64,000 nucleotides of DNA from Parablautia muri (lineage in GTDB: Bacteria; Bacillota; Clostridia; Lachnospirales; Lachnospiraceae). The first letter of the stretch is position 1; every line of letters starts with the position of its first letter. Below, one piece after another: positions 62,477 to 64,000 of this stretch. Location of the stretch: the NCBI RefSeq assembly GCF_009917485.1, contig NZ_QZDT01000005.1, positions 114,290 through 178,289 on the forward strand. The letters run 5' to 3'. The notes beneath the pieces were generated by a model. It was not told the origin of the DNA. It saw only the letters and a program-made list of their open reading frames with translations, and did not search any database. A program made the translations under genes and the position numbers.

Positions 62477-63742
62477 CTAAATGCTTGCCGCATAATACCC
62501 TTTTTTCATGGTATCCTCTATTTCTGCAATAGTCCTCGGGGTAATCACAGAAAGATTTTCGCATCCGTCCTCCGTCACAAGGCAGTTATCCTCTAACCTA
62601 AAGCCGATTCCCCACTCTTCATGGTAGATTCCCACATCCACACAAAAGACCATTCCCGGCGCAATAACCTCAGGCTGCTTAATGGCATCATGCACATCAA
62701 AGCCCACATGGTGTGCCCCTCCATGCCACATATAAGTACCAATCTCCTCCACATTTTTCAGTACCCCCGCTTCTTTCAGCATTAGCGCATTATACCTTCT
62801 GATTTCCGCATCTACCTCCGCCATGGGCATACCCGGTTTTATCATTCCAAACATATGATTTGAAGTCTTAAGGGCGCACTCATAAAGACGTCTTTGCTTT
62901 TCATTATATCTTCCATTGCAGGGCCATCCTCTGGACACATCGTTCATCAGATGATCGTGCCATGCCCCCACATCATTCAGCACCATATCTCCATCCTGAG
63001 CCTGTCCCGTATAGGAATAATAATGAATGCAAAAATTATTTTTCCCCGCGGAAATAATGGACGGGAAGGCCGGTCCCTGGGGCCCGTACTGTCCCAGCGT
63101 ATAGTCAAAAACCGCCTTGTACTGGTATTCATACATCCCCGGCCTAGAAGCCTTCATCATCGCGGTAATACCCTCCCTGGTGATCTTCTCCGCCTCCCGC
63201 ATGGCTTCTATCTCACAGGGCTGTTTGATAGTCCGCAGACTGCGGACTATGGCATTGGCATTTTCAATCCGAAGATACGGGTATACCTTGGCTGCTTTAG
63301 AAAGCAGCCGGTGGGCAGGCAAATCTCCATCATCCGTATCTTCTTTGTATACATCCAAATACAGATATTGATAATTTCCCACCGAAGCCAGCTTATGGAA
63401 ATCCGTCTCAAACTCCTCCACATATCCAAAGTTCCCGATTCCCGATGTTTCCTCCACCTGCCCAGGCTTCATCCGCTCCCCCGTCCAGCGCTCTTTTAAC
63501 AAATCCGGCGGCAGCATATAAATCTTTTCATTTATCTCACTCTCCGAATCCTTTCTCACAAGCAAAATAAATTCTTTGCCCTCCAGCCCTGTAAGATACA
63601 AAAAATTCCGGTCCGTATAAAAAGGGTAATACTCATCGCTTGTTTTGCGCACTTCCCTGCCTGAAAACATCACCAGCAAAGAATGGGGTTTCATTTCCTG
63701 GTACATCCTCCTTCTGTTTCCCTTAAAAAATTCTTTCCTCAT
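62477..63742 (-). CDS. M24B Xaa-Pro aminopeptidase (PepP-like)
   Basis: A 421-residue metallopeptidase removing N-terminal residues before proline. An N-terminal creatinase-like domain (about 1-150: PHSLLVMFSGREVRKTSDEY) precedes the pita-bread catalytic domain. Metal ligands can be placed as Asp (VLNDVGAW), Asp (LMNDVSRG), His (GGAHHVGFDVHD), Glu (VGIYHEEWGIG) and Glu (FRLEDNCLV). ATG 63742 has GGAGG 8 nt upstream. The frame upstream to 63772 runs into a degenerate fragment of the dispersed repeat. Confidence 0.92.
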   Translation of the reverse strand: MRKEFFKGNRRRMYQEMKPHSLLVMFSGREVRKTSDEYYPFYTDRNFLYLTGLEGKEFILLVRKDSESEINEKIYMLPPDLLKERWTGERMKPGQVEETSGIGNFGYVEEFETDFHKLASVGNYQYLYLDVYKEDTDDGDLPAHRLLSKAAKVYPYLRIENANAIVRSLRTIKQPCEIEAMREAEKITREGITAMMKASRPGMYEYQYKAVFDYTLGQYGPQGPAFPSIISAGKNNFCIHYYSYTGQAQDGDMVLNDVGAWHDHLMNDVSRGWPCNGRYNEKQRRLYECALKTSNHMFGMIKPGMPMAEVDAEIRRYNALMLKEAGVLKNVEEIGTYMWHGGAHHVGFDVHDAIKQPEVIAPGMVFCVDVGIYHEEWGIGFRLEDNCLVTEDGCENLSVITPRTIAEIEDTMKKGYYAASI

Positions 63743-63954
63743 TTTCACATCCTCCATCTTTCCACTCCCCACAAATTAGGGCACGTCACAGTTTCCACGG
63801 CCTCTTTTCTATTCCATACTATAGCACACCCTGTCACAAAACTGCAATCACTCCCAATATTCCTATATAAAACCACTTGTCCATGGACATTCCTGACCTG
63901 TGAAAACTATTTATATTAATAATTTAATAACTCAAACTTCGCACATAGATTTTA

Positions 63955-64000
63955 GCTATGCACCTTGAAAACTCAATATCTGGCAATGATTCAATTATCA
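63955..64000 (+). promoter_or_regulatory. possible rRNA operon leader (boxA-like)
   Basis: GCACCTTGAAAACTC (63960-63974) resembles the conserved boxA-type antitermination sequence found before 16S and 23S genes in Clostridia and Bacillus (TTTGAAAACT core). If so, an rrn operon on the plus strand starts just beyond the window. No 16S sequence is yet visible. The preceding 63773-63950 is AT-rich with no gene. Confidence 0.45.

Overview
The window looks like a chromosome segment of a gut-type Lachnospiraceae bacterium (Clostridia). This rests on gene style and not on a marker gene: a CD1871A-family CXXC protein, a PotCD fusion, MATE pumps, an AGCS alanine symporter, AraC-controlled sugar ABC operons, Clostridia-like Shine-Dalgarno sites and AT-rich intergenic DNA. 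Nearly all genes lie on the minus strand. The extreme right end resembles the leader of an rRNA operon that would start just outside the window.

Layout: 0-4.7 kb holds a partial LysR regulator, a yefM-yoeB toxin-antitoxin pair with a recognisable promoter and operator, a lipoprotein, and an AlbA_2/HATPase gene broken by an 8-bp tandem duplication. 4.9-11.8 kb holds an AGCS symporter, a GNAT acetyltransferase and a polyamine importer operon (potA-potB-potCD). 11.9-21.3 kb is a probable L-fucoside operon in the order solute-binding lipoprotein, two permeases, AraC regulator, GHL6/GH151-like glycosidase, ketose 3-epimerase and fucI, closed by a terminator. 21.6-29.1 kb has a phosphotransferase, two MATE pumps, an AraC regulator, a Fic protein and an NSS transporter. 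29.3-31.1 kb (plus strand) is a TlpA / CD1871A / 4Fe-4S membrane cassette. 31.1-39.2 kb has a polyol dehydrogenase, a hybrid histidine kinase, Uma2, RidA, GNAT and a domain-inverted GH3 glycosidase.

39.5-51.4 kb is the most distinctive region: a 12-gene minus-strand operon encoding the ADP-heptose pathway (gmhB, gmhA, hldA, hldC, hldD), three GT9 heptosyltransferase-like enzymes (one fused to a methyltransferase-like domain), a Wzm/Wzt ABC exporter, an FkbM methyltransferase and an acyltransferase. It reads as an exported heptose-containing surface glycan in what appears to be a monoderm. A near-consensus promoter drives it, and a perfect inverted repeat overlaps the -35 box. A divergent XRE regulator gene next door is the obvious candidate to bind it. 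Two tandem copies of a structured repeat lie in the operon leader.

51.7-63.8 kb mixes working genes (XRE regulators, MATE, DUF2441, S66 peptidase, histidine kinase, EutH, M24 aminopeptidase) with a cluster of decaying genes: an M20 amidohydrolase, an ABC ATPase (G9 tract plus loss of the Walker A lysine), its permease, and a response regulator whose kinase is intact.

A dispersed, orientation-biased intergenic repeat (hairpin with covarying stem, then a CAAATTTG-containing second hairpin, then the Shine-Dalgarno site) links several operons. It is a candidate undescribed structured leader element.
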